NCBI GenBank assembly: GCA_019115825.1
Contig: DXCV01000061.1
Coordinates: forward strand, 40,172-104,171
Reading direction: 5' to 3'
DNA: 64,000 nt
Origin: Candidatus Bacteroides pullicola
GTDB taxonomy: Bacteria; Bacteroidota; Bacteroidia; Bacteroidales; Bacteroidaceae
In this document: one piece after another, positions 34,353-41,674 of the stretch
Layout of the letters: the number at the start of each line of letters is the position of its first letter
Numbering within the stretch: position 1 is the first letter of the stretch
Position numbers and translations under genes: made by a program
The notes under the pieces: model-generated
What the model was told of the DNA's origin: nothing
Databases searched by the model: none
Seen by the model: only the letters and a program-made list of their open reading frames with translations

Positions 34353-35105
34353 TTATTTGCGGAGGGAGGCGGCATGGCGTTCCGCGCTCTTCTTCTGTTC
34401 GTTCCAGAGTTCTTCGGTGTATTGTTCTTCCGGCACATAGTCCAGGTTGCCGTCCTCGTCCGTCACCCAGCAGCCGTAGCAGCCGAAGGTGTACTTGTCC
34501 CATTCGCGCTTGCCTTGCTCCTTCCATTTCTGGCTGTCGCCCTCGCAGAAGCGCAGGCCGGTGCGGTCGTTCAGGTCGATGCCCACCGTGACGGTCTCGT
34601 CGTCCACGAGGAACGTCAGGGGCTCCCCGTTCTGGATGCTGCGGATCTCGGCGGGGCCAAGGCGCATTTCGTCAGACAGCACCTGCAGGTTGCGGCCGAT
34701 GATGGGCGTGGCCACGGACATCACCTGCCTGGTTCCGGGGTCTATCTGCACGAACATCTTTTGACGGCCTTCCGCCGTTTCCACTTGGGCAAGGATGGCC
34801 TTGCCCTCCATCAGTTGCTTTTGCTGTTCCTCGTTGTACTGCTCCAGTGGGGAGGATTCCAGCACGGGATAGAATACCACGTCCACCTTGCCGTCATCCA
34901 GGCGGACAAGGGCGAAACGGGTGCGGCTCTTGATGGTCTGGCCGTCCTCGTCCGACACCCGGATGGGCAATACGGGCGAGCGTCTGCCGCGCCCGATGTC
35001 CTCCAAGGCGAACAGGGGCAGGTCTTCTATCATCTCACGGGTCAGTCCGAACTGGCCGAGTACCTTGTAAGGTACTTCATGCTCTTCAAATCGTACTTGT
35101 TTCAT
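34353..35105 (-). CDS. DUF4099/DUF3945-type protein, first gene of the transfer operon
   Basis: A 250-residue protein. The first ~80 residues (EVPYKVLGQFGLTREMIEDLP, GRRSPVLPIRVSDEDG, RFALVRLDDGKVDVVFYPV) fit the DUF4099 pattern. A DUF3945-like part follows (GKAILAQVETAEGRQKMFVQID, LNDRTGLRFCEGD). These domains are confined largely to Bacteroidota mobile elements; the function is unknown. It has a TACCTTTG promoter box 33 bases upstream and an AATCATACT half-site at the expected transcription start, so it probably sets expression of all 16 operon genes. Confidence 0.72.
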   Translation of the reverse strand: MKQVRFEEHEVPYKVLGQFGLTREMIEDLPLFALEDIGRGRRSPVLPIRVSDEDGQTIKSRTRFALVRLDDGKVDVVFYPVLESSPLEQYNEEQQKQLMEGKAILAQVETAEGRQKMFVQIDPGTRQVMSVATPIIGRNLQVLSDEMRLGPAEIRSIQNGEPLTFLVDDETVTVGIDLNDRTGLRFCEGDSQKWKEQGKREWDKYTFGCYGCWVTDEDGNLDYVPEEQYTEELWNEQKKSAERHAASLRK

Positions 35106-35137
35106 ACTTATAAAATGAAATTTGAATCATACTTCGA

Positions 35138-35145
35138 CAAAGGTA
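35138..35145 (-). promoter_or_regulatory. Promoter -7 box of the 16-gene transfer operon
   Basis: Leftward TACCTTTG, 33 bases before the ATG at 35105. The half-site AATCATACT (35125-35133) overlaps the expected start point, consistent with repression. Confidence 0.55.
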
Positions 35146-35213
35146 TGCCTATTCTTTCATAATCTGTTGTTTTTGGGTTTAACACGGCTCTGTTTTAGGT
35201 TAGTTTATCTTTT

Positions 35214-35242
35214 GAGTATGATTTTATCGCATTTTCATACTC
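35214..35242. promoter_or_regulatory. Inverted repeat GAGTATGA-N13-TCATACTC
   Basis: A perfect 8-bp inverted repeat in the divergent region between the transfer operon and the M23 gene. It shares the AGTATGA/TCATACT core with the palindrome at 4477-4498. The spacer sequence ATCGCA also recurs beside the 4477 site. Confidence 0.5.
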
Positions 35243-35310
35243 AAACTTTATTTAATGTTATATCTTCCGTGGCTAAAGCCGTTTTGTTCGTCGGACAGTG
35301 GAGTTATGCT

Positions 35311-35318
35311 TACTTTTG
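35311..35318 (+). promoter_or_regulatory. Promoter -7 box for the M23 peptidase gene
   Basis: TACTTTTG lies 5 bases before the ATG at 35324, so the transcript would be almost leaderless. A TTTG at 35283-35286 is a -33 candidate with a long 24-base spacer. Confidence 0.45.
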
Positions 35319-35323
35319 CAGGC

Positions 35324-35998
35324 ATGAAAAGATGGATGATGATGATGTTGATAGGGGGATGCGTCATGCTCCCGTCGGCTGTAAGGGCGCAGTTCCATAC
35401 GGTCCGTTATGATTATGGCCATTGCAGGCTGGAAGTGGTGGATGCCGCTTCTGGCAGTACGGGAAGTGGGATTGCGGCAAGCAAGCCGGAGCCCATGGAC
35501 GGGAAAGCGGCTGCACCATCCCCGTCGGATGATACAGCCGCCAAACGGAAAGAGTGGATAGGTCGCTATATGAGCGTGTCCTATCCACTCCGTAAAATAA
35601 AGGTAAATTCTTCCTACGGTGTACGCTGTGACCCGTTCACGGGAAAGAAGTCCAGGCACAACGGCATCGACCTTCATGCGCGTAACGACGAGGTGTTTGC
35701 CATGCTGGACGGGCGGGTCGTGAAGACCGGGCAGGACAGGCGGTCGGGCAAGTATGTCATCCTGCGTCACGGTGACTACACCGTCAGCTATTGCCACCTA
35801 TCGCGCATCCTTATATCCAAGGGCGCATCCGTGCGACCGGGCGAGGTGGTCGGGATAACCGGCTCAACGGGAAGAAGCACGGGCGAACACCTGCACATCA
35901 CCGTCCGCTACCGTAAGAAATACGTCAATCCCCTTGTCTTGTTGGATGCCATTCATAATGTCAAAAGCCAAGCGATTCAACATTTAAGCACTTTGTGA
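35324..35998 (+). CDS. Secreted M23-family peptidoglycan endopeptidase
   Basis: About 224 residues from the ATG at 35324, with a signal peptide (MKRWMMMMLIGGCVMLPSAVRAQ). The M23 domain has all zinc-site motifs: SRHNGIDLHARNDE, VSYCHLSRILI and the canonical GEHLHITV. It should cleave peptidoglycan cross-links in the periplasm. It is divergent from the transfer operon and shares its control region, which fits a wall-opening role in transfer. Upstream in-frame Met codons to 35255 were rejected because of the signal peptide and the promoter box. Confidence 0.88.
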   Translation: MKRWMMMMLIGGCVMLPSAVRAQFHTVRYDYGHCRLEVVDAASGSTGSGIAASKPEPMDGKAAAPSPSDDTAAKRKEWIGRYMSVSYPLRKIKVNSSYGVRCDPFTGKKSRHNGIDLHARNDEVFAMLDGRVVKTGQDRRSGKYVILRHGDYTVSYCHLSRILISKGASVRPGEVVGITGSTGRSTGEHLHITVRYRKKYVNPLVLLDAIHNVKSQAIQHLSTL

Positions 35999-36031
35999 AA
36001 TGGACTTGGTTATTATGTTGAAAGTCGTCAT

Positions 36032-36094
36032 CGGTGACATTTCGGTGACACCGGTGACATTATCGGTGACATCACCGCTGACATCACCATGACA
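36032..36094. repeat. Cluster of CGGTGACAT direct repeats
   Basis: Six copies of a (C)GGTGACA-like octamer start at 36032, 36043, 36052, 36064, 36076 and 36087; the last two are diverged. Spacing is 9-12 bases, about one helical turn. One copy forms a perfect palindrome CGGTGA-CA-TCACCG (36064-36077). It lies 33 bases after the M23 stop codon. Confidence 0.7.
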
Positions 36095-36122
36095 CACTAT
36101 ATGGTTCATATCAATTACAACA

Positions 36123-36605
36123 TTATTGTGTAGAATCAATGGATTTGTATTTCTGATTCCTGCTTGTCGGTGTTTCAGGTTCCGTCATAGCGAGCATACC
36201 GGCTTCCAACATGGGATTCAGATAATTCTCCATGAGATTTTCTTTGTTCTTTAAGCCTAATAGTTCCAGTATTTCAGATGCAGATTTCGGTTCATTGTAA
36301 AATGCCCAAATCTGTTCCCTTCTTGAATTTTTCTTATCGGTTTTTCTTGTCGGTTTTTCTTATCGGTTTTTCTTATCGGTTTTTCTTGTCGGTTTTTCTT
36401 GTGGGGTTTTCTTATGGGGTTTTCTTGTGGGGTCAACCTCGTCGGGTTTCCCTATGCGCATAGTCAGCACCATGTAATCCGGGCGTGTTTCCTCTCTCAC
36501 TGTCGGTGTCGGCCATCCCAAATACCGCCAGCCGCCCACTATCTTATCCACGCCGCTTCCGGCCTTTTCGGCCCTTCCCAGCCGCATGAACATCTTTAGC
36601 GGTTT
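36123..36605 (-). pseudogene. 5'-truncated regulator remnant (AlbA_2/HATPase_c_4 type) with internal stop
   Basis: The leftward frame reads MFMRLGRAEKAGSGVDKIVGGW, LGWPTPTVREETRPDY and VLTMRIGKPDE, which fits the C-terminal ATPase-like part of the Bacteroidota putative DNA-binding ATP-binding regulators. A Lys/Thr-rich linker made of 13-bp repeats follows. The same frame then resumes with REQIWAFYNEPKSASEILEL and a winged-helix-like end, stopping at 36123. A TAA at 36362-36360 inside the repeats breaks the frame. The N-terminal two thirds are missing: an in-frame TGA lies at 36608 and the protease gene lies just beyond. Confidence 0.75.
36328..36431. repeat. Eight-unit 13-bp tandem repeat inside the regulator remnant
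   Basis: The unit TTTTTCTTrTCGG (+ strand) is repeated eight times; the last three units carry GTGGGG/ATGGGG variants. Because 13 is not a multiple of three, each unit gained or lost shifts the reading frame. Unit 3 supplies the in-frame stop at 36360-36362 through its A variant. Confidence 0.85.
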
Positions 36606-36657
36606 TCAAATGTTCAAATTATTGGTTTCGAGCGACTAAATATGATTTAGATAAGAA

Positions 36658-39084
36658 TTATACTGGAATTTCTATCTTTTGCTGAATCGTATTGTATATT
36701 TCAGTATCTTTTGTTTCCAATGAAACGACCAAAGAATACTTGATGCTTTTATCCTCCGTGTATTTACGACTGTTCCACCAGCCCGTAGCAGGATAAACTG
36801 CTATCATATTACACATGGCAATATTGACAGCGGAATCAGTAATATAGTCCGACATAATGCTTCCATTATTACGCTCCTTTATTCCAATGCCCCAACGTGT
36901 CGTGTTGTTGTCTGTTTTTTCCACGCCATCAGATACAATATTGCTGACACGCTGTATGAATTCCGCTTTATTTTCTGTAGCATTGTTGACATCGAAACGC
37001 AACCTTAAAGACGGATATTTGTATTTGTTATGTTTCGTCTTTGCTCCAGGAGCCGGCTGTATGTAATAGGAAAGTGTTATGCGCAATGTCACTTCCTCTT
37101 CTCCCATACTTTCAAGAATTTCTTTTGGCCAAGGTAATTCAAAGAAATGCATGGAGTTTAATTTATATTTACCTTCATTTCCTTCAACCAAAGGCGTCAT
37201 TGTCTCTTCGGCAATGAAAGTAGCGTAACAATCTTCACTTGCTATGGCTTTATAAGGAACCGGAACACCATACCCACAAGTGTGCAATAAGGTATGTATA
37301 TTCAATTTCCCATTTGTATCAGTATTTTGTCGTATCATTTCTTCTGTCCATTCTGCGGAGTGAACCATTAGGGCACGAATGGACAAAGATGACAATGTAG
37401 GATTTTGATTTTTGATTTTGGCTGCCAAACGTGCCGCCAATGCCGTGGCTGCACTTGTAGCATACATGGCAGCAAAGTAGTGAATAGAACTTCCACTGGT
37501 TGACACTAAATTCAAATCGTCAGGGGCACTCGACAATCTTCCATTGTCATCTATGGCATTTCCTCCTTCCATCAGAATCTCCGGCTTTACCAACCCATTG
37601 CTCCACATCATTGACGTTGTGCTGTATGGAGATATACCTTTCATGGGTGCTATGGGTTGGACATCTTGATAATCCGGGTCGCTGATTATGGCTTTTTCTG
37701 TGTAGGCACCCACTGTTATGGCATTCCATGACTGGGCGGGATCTTTCACCTCTTCATGAATGTTGAAGTCGGGATAATTCATGCCTCCTGTTTCTTCTAC
37801 ATTGCCTGCAGAAACAAACAGCAATGAATCTGCTTCTCCTTGATTGAACAACGTTTCGTCAATGGCACTTGACCAAGCGGAAGGTTCGCCATGAGTCTCT
37901 CCTTCTGCAGTGACTGCCATACATTGGATGATGGCATTGTCATTACGTGCGGTAGATATGGCATCTTCAGTTATTGCTCCGTAAAATTCTGGCAGATTGT
38001 TTTCTTCGTCTTTCCCAGGTAATATCTTAACGGATGACAAGTCTGCATTTATCTGCACATTACCCGGAGCATGGATTATTTCTAATATATCACCGAATAA
38101 CGCTAAACCGGCCATTAAACTGCCGTGATTGCGTTTGTCGCGTATTCCTGCCGTTGTTGCATTATGGCATCTTTCTGTGGGTAAAAAAGGTTGTAATAAA
38201 GGATGGCTATTATTCACTCCCGAATCCAAAATGCCAATCCTTGACGTAGGTGAATCTGTTTTTTCTATAGACCTTCCTATCAATTCAACCCAATCCCTTT
38301 CTTCATTATAGTTTACAGACAATAAAGTGGATGCAGATTTGAATATCCTTAGTTCCGACAAGTTGTCAAGTACGAAAATCAATTTTTTCAAGTTTTCTTT
38401 CGTTGTCTTGACAAGCATCACTACGACTTCAGTGAATACAAGACATTGTTGGCAATATTCTATATTTATGGCATTCAGTTTCGACCTTATTCCCTCTACA
38501 TTAAAATCATCATCATTTTTTCTTATCCATACTTCGTATGTTTCTGCTGCTGTATTGGGCATATTGTTAAAGACTGTTCTATCTTCCTGTTGGGTAAAGA
38601 GGTCTGAAATGGAAGAAGCTGCAATGTCTTCTATTTGATTTATTAACATTGCATTAGCGGGCTTTCCAGTTTTGTCACTATCCAATTCAGGATTGCTGTA
38701 TTGGTCGATTTTCCGGTTAAGCCATTCCCGCTTTTCGTCTTGCAAAAACAAGGTCGCAGTCAAAAATCTTTCATTTGCACAGGTTTTGAGGTTCATCAAT
38801 CTGGCACCTCTCTTGCTGTCCAGTGAATCCATGGGAATGGCTTTGTCTATGGTCATTTCCAAATAAGTTCCCGAAGCTTTATATTCATCCTCAACAAGAG
38901 ACAATCCTCGGTTGGAAATGGCGGCATTAATGGCTGAGCCGTAAAGTCTTTTCAGCAATCGGGCTTGTTCTTCCCTGTTTTTGGGGATATGCCTTTCCGG
39001 TATGACGGCTTGCCTGGACTTGAATTTTTCTTCAGCGGCAAAGTCCTGCAATATGATATGACTACGCTTCATTTTCCTGTTCAA
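36658..39084 (-). CDS. Subtilisin-like (S8) serine protease paired with AAA+ ATPase
   Basis: An 808-residue protein without signal peptide. Catalytic residues can be placed: Asp287 in SRIGILDSGV, His320 in RNHGSLMAG, the oxyanion Asn near 428 in FVSAGNVE and Ser544 in YATSAATALAARLAA, where the usual GTS is ATS. The N-terminal ~270 residues are a helical region typical of the large cytoplasmic subtilisin-like subgroup, and ~200 C-terminal residues form extra beta-rich domains. The gene is AT-rich compared with its surroundings and follows the ATPase gene after 9 bases. Such pairs recur in defence-rich regions; function as an ATPase-controlled protease is an inference. Confidence 0.88.
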   Translation of the reverse strand: MNRKMKRSHIILQDFAAEEKFKSRQAVIPERHIPKNREEQARLLKRLYGSAINAAISNRGLSLVEDEYKASGTYLEMTIDKAIPMDSLDSKRGARLMNLKTCANERFLTATLFLQDEKREWLNRKIDQYSNPELDSDKTGKPANAMLINQIEDIAASSISDLFTQQEDRTVFNNMPNTAAETYEVWIRKNDDDFNVEGIRSKLNAINIEYCQQCLVFTEVVVMLVKTTKENLKKLIFVLDNLSELRIFKSASTLLSVNYNEERDWVELIGRSIEKTDSPTSRIGILDSGVNNSHPLLQPFLPTERCHNATTAGIRDKRNHGSLMAGLALFGDILEIIHAPGNVQINADLSSVKILPGKDEENNLPEFYGAITEDAISTARNDNAIIQCMAVTAEGETHGEPSAWSSAIDETLFNQGEADSLLFVSAGNVEETGGMNYPDFNIHEEVKDPAQSWNAITVGAYTEKAIISDPDYQDVQPIAPMKGISPYSTTSMMWSNGLVKPEILMEGGNAIDDNGRLSSAPDDLNLVSTSGSSIHYFAAMYATSAATALAARLAAKIKNQNPTLSSLSIRALMVHSAEWTEEMIRQNTDTNGKLNIHTLLHTCGYGVPVPYKAIASEDCYATFIAEETMTPLVEGNEGKYKLNSMHFFELPWPKEILESMGEEEVTLRITLSYYIQPAPGAKTKHNKYKYPSLRLRFDVNNATENKAEFIQRVSNIVSDGVEKTDNNTTRWGIGIKERNNGSIMSDYITDSAVNIAMCNMIAVYPATGWWNSRKYTEDKSIKYSLVVSLETKDTEIYNTIQQKIEIPV

Positions 39085-39093
39085 TTCTTGCTA

Positions 39094-40053
39094 TTAAACG
39101 GCATTGTAAGCTTTCGTCCGCATGGATATTATTCTTTTTATCAATGCGACTGTCAAATCCTTATTATACAAAAGGACTTCCTTTATCGCGTCTGTGCATA
39201 CCATACATATCTCAGCATGGCTCATATATTCCATACTTGGAAGCAATGAATAGATATCGCCTTTTAATGCGAATCCATTTAATTTTCTTTTTACGATTTC
39301 TATCTTTTCCTCATCGTTGGGCAATGAATATTCCAACACATCGTCAAATCTACGAAATAAAGCTTTGTCAAGAGCTTGTACATCATTCGTAGCTGCCAAA
39401 ATCAGGCTGTCCGATGTGTCTCTCTCCATCATTTGCAGGAATGAGTTTAAGACACGGCGCATTTCACCAACTTCATTATCCAACCCTCTTTGCTGCCCTA
39501 TGGCATCAAATTCATCAAAAAGGTAAACGCCCTGCATCTGTGTAATCCAATCAAAAACCTTGCTCAACTTCATACTGGTTTCACCCATGAATTTTGTAAC
39601 AATTTTCTCCAGCCTTACAACATACAAAGGAAGGTTCAATTCATTACCAATTACAGAAGCTGTCATAGTCTTGCCTGTGCCAGACGGACCGGTCATCAAT
39701 ACTTTTCTACGATTGTCTAAATTGTATTTCCTTAACTTATCGCGTTGGATATATTCCTTTATTATACGATTGATTTTTTCTTTAAGTGCGTCGTTTATAA
39801 CAAGGTCTGATAAGCGAAAAGGTTGTTCAATTTCTATAAGCAACTCGCTTATGTCAGAATTTAGCATCTTCATTTGCGGGCGCAAAACTCGCATTTTATT
39901 CGTGTTTAATAAATCTTTGATGGCACGCGCCAAAACGACATGACCAGCTTTAGCTTCAGAAACTGAAACTTGCAAAGCCAAGGAACGGAACCTCTCATCA
40001 TCACCTTCCAAGTGGCTTTTTATCAAACTTATAATTTGATCAGCATTGGCCAT
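39094..40053 (-). CDS. AAA+ ATPase (SpoVK/FtsH-like core) paired with S8 protease
   Basis: About 319 residues from MANADQIISL at 40053. The AAA core has Walker A GPSGTGKT, Walker B YLFDEFDAIG, sensor 1 LILAATNDV and the arginine-finger region LFRRFDDVLEY. The first ~110 residues are helical and may contact the partner protease or a target. It is similar in style to the ATPase members of two-gene AAA/subtilisin modules. A TATCTTTG promoter box lies 18 bases upstream. The longer frame to 40191 runs through that promoter and was rejected. AT-rich like the protease gene. Confidence 0.88.
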   Translation of the reverse strand: MANADQIISLIKSHLEGDDERFRSLALQVSVSEAKAGHVVLARAIKDLLNTNKMRVLRPQMKMLNSDISELLIEIEQPFRLSDLVINDALKEKINRIIKEYIQRDKLRKYNLDNRRKVLMTGPSGTGKTMTASVIGNELNLPLYVVRLEKIVTKFMGETSMKLSKVFDWITQMQGVYLFDEFDAIGQQRGLDNEVGEMRRVLNSFLQMMERDTSDSLILAATNDVQALDKALFRRFDDVLEYSLPNDEEKIEIVKRKLNGFALKGDIYSLLPSMEYMSHAEICMVCTDAIKEVLLYNKDLTVALIKRIISMRTKAYNAV

Positions 40054-40071
40054 AATACACGAACTTATATG

Positions 40072-40079
40072 CAAAGATA
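40072..40079 (-). promoter_or_regulatory. Promoter -7 box for the AAA/S8 module
   Basis: Leftward TATCTTTG, 18 bases before the ATG at 40053, with a TTTG 22 bases upstream (40105-40102). The rest of the 370-base gap to 40424 holds the third leader element (40345-40401) and no gene that I can support. Confidence 0.6.
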
Positions 40080-40344
40080 ATGTTTTTCTTGGGCAAATGA
40101 GCAAAATCCTATATTTTTTACAACATTTTACAATAATCCATTTCTTTGTTGGCCATAATCGTGTCCGCCTCCCATTGATTTCCCCGTGCAAATTTAAGGC
40201 TGTAGCGAACCTGCAAACCGCGTCAATCCTTTGCGCTTAACAACCATCAACTCACAGGCTCTTCAATACTTGTCAACACAAACGAACAGCCGGTGTCTTT
40301 TCCGCTTCCCCCTTGCCTTGTTCCCTCCTTTTGCCTTGCCCGTC

Positions 40345-40401
40345 GCACGTAAAATCAAATCCCGGCGGAAGAGGCGGAAACCTCCGAAGCAAGGGAAAAA
40401 C
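40345..40401 (+). promoter_or_regulatory. Conserved 5' leader hairpin, copy 3
   Basis: GCACGTAAAATCAAATCCC is identical to copies 1 and 2. The stem is GAGG-(CGGAAA)-CCTC (40371-40384), so both arms have changed together against GGAGC/GCTCC. AAGGGAAAAACAAAC follows. It ends 22 bases before the ATG at 40424. Confidence 0.65.
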
Positions 40402-40423
40402 AAACAATAAAATCACATGAAGT

Positions 40424-40726
40424 ATGGAAACGGTTTACAGTCTTGAAGGATGGGTGAAAGAGGTTATCGACAATGAAAACGCTGAAATTTTGCAGCGGTT
40501 CGATGATAACGGGACAGGCGAGATGGGAAAGCGGACGTTGGTCGAAATGGCCAAATCACACTTTGGGTTTTGGAGAGGATATTGCAAACAGCTTGATACG
40601 GAGAATAAAACGGCGGTTTACGTGCATGTGTATGCCAACGTCGTTTTGCCCAACGGTTTGCTTTGCAGGAAAGAGCATGGAAGCGTGTACAGGGATTTAG
40701 TGGTGATTGAGCCACGGAGAGAATAA
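40424..40726 (+). CDS. Small hypothetical accessory protein (100 aa)
   Basis: A 100-residue soluble protein starting METVYSLEGWVKEVIDNENAEIL, with aromatic and basic patches (HFGFWRGYCKQLD, AVYVHVYANVVLP). No family is recognised. It stands alone behind leader copy 3, as the genes at 15753 and 17150 stand behind their copies, which suggests shared regulation. Confidence 0.55.
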   Translation: METVYSLEGWVKEVIDNENAEILQRFDDNGTGEMGKRTLVEMAKSHFGFWRGYCKQLDTENKTAVYVHVYANVVLPNGLLCRKEHGSVYRDLVVIEPRRE

Positions 40727-40729
40727 GAT

Positions 40730-40768
40730 GGACGGGAAAGGACGTGCCCTTGCACACCTTTCCCGTCC
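40730..40768. terminator. Hairpin between convergent genes
   Basis: A perfect 12-bp stem GGACGGGAAAGG / CCTTTCCCGTCC with a 15-base loop lies between the genes ending at 40726 (+) and 40790 (-). No T-run follows on either side, so terminator function is probable but not certain. Confidence 0.5.
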
Positions 40769-40789
40769 GTATCACCGTTGGCGGCCGCG

Positions 40790-41674
40790 TCATGCGCCTT
40801 CCGACAGGATGGCGCCGATTCTTTTTTCCTCGTACCGGATGAGCTGCTGGGTCACCTGCGCCAGTTCCGCCTTCAGCCGGTAGAGGTGGGTCCGCATGGT
40901 CAGGCGTTTTTCCACCAGTTGCTTCAGGGCGTTCCCGATGTCCTCGCCCGGGTCCAGTTCCAGCACTTCCATGAGCAGGTTGCCGCCCGTTTTGCCGTCC
41001 GGCACATGCTGCTCCTTCAGGTAGTCGTACTGCGTCATGGTGTAGTCCATCAGCGACTCATAGCTTAGTTCCGCTCCCTTGTCCGCCGCCTCGGCCAGGG
41101 GGATGTAATAGAGCAAATCCCGTATCAAGGCACTGTATTCAAGGTACACCGTCCGCATCAGGGAGAGGTATTCCCGTTCCTTTTCCTGCAATTCGGCGGC
41201 CGGGAACAGGAAGTCGGAAGCGACCGTCTGCTGTTCCAACTGCACGTTTATTCCCGTCAGGAGCGTCTTGGCGTAGGGATAGTCCTTCATGGCCAGGCAC
41301 GAGGCGACCATGTTCAGCCCATACAGGTCAATGGCCTTCAGGTTGTCGGCAAGACGCCCCTTGAAATCCACCAGCCATTCCTGCTCCTGCGTGTAGCGGA
41401 TGGTGTTGAGTTGCAGGATTTTCAGGTCCTTGTGCAGCACACCGGTCTGTTGCAGGGTGCGGTTCAGTATCAGTATGGAAATCACGCCGCCGATGATGCC
41501 GCCGATGTAGCTGCCTCCGAAGTCTATCCAGATGGCCGCGTCGCCTGCCCCCTCCATGAGGGCCAACGGGTTCAGCTTGAGCAACGCCCAGTTGACCGGC
41601 AGGGGGAGCAGCAGCGTCAGCACCGCTATCCTCGCCAGGTCTTTCCGCGAGAGGGTGAAATCGTCATTCTTCAT
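40790..41674 (-). CDS. Membrane protein at the end of the NRPS operon
   Basis: About 294 residues from MKNDDFTLSRKDLARIAVL at 41674. Two hydrophobic segments (IAVLTLLLPLPVNWALL and a Gly-rich YIGGIIGGVISILIL) are followed by a long helical cytoplasmic part. The layout resembles phage and mobile-element membrane proteins with a C-terminal coiled coil, but no family is assigned. It overlaps the 3' end of the NRPS gene by 11 bases, so translation is coupled. A role in handling or tolerating the NRPS product is a contextual guess. Confidence 0.65.
   Translation of the reverse strand: MKNDDFTLSRKDLARIAVLTLLLPLPVNWALLKLNPLALMEGAGDAAIWIDFGGSYIGGIIGGVISILILNRTLQQTGVLHKDLKILQLNTIRYTQEQEWLVDFKGRLADNLKAIDLYGLNMVASCLAMKDYPYAKTLLTGINVQLEQQTVASDFLFPAAELQEKEREYLSLMRTVYLEYSALIRDLLYYIPLAEAADKGAELSYESLMDYTMTQYDYLKEQHVPDGKTGGNLLMEVLELDPGEDIGNALKQLVEKRLTMRTHLYRLKAELAQVTQQLIRYEEKRIGAILSEGA

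Noticed and set aside
35999..36130. CRISPR-like array from the CGGTGACAT repeats
   Set aside because: Units are only 8 bases with 1-4 base spacers, far from CRISPR repeat and spacer sizes; no cas genes are present.
36399..36599. Short + strand frame opposite the regulator remnant
   Set aside because: It exists only because of the repeat array; the - strand matches a known regulator family.
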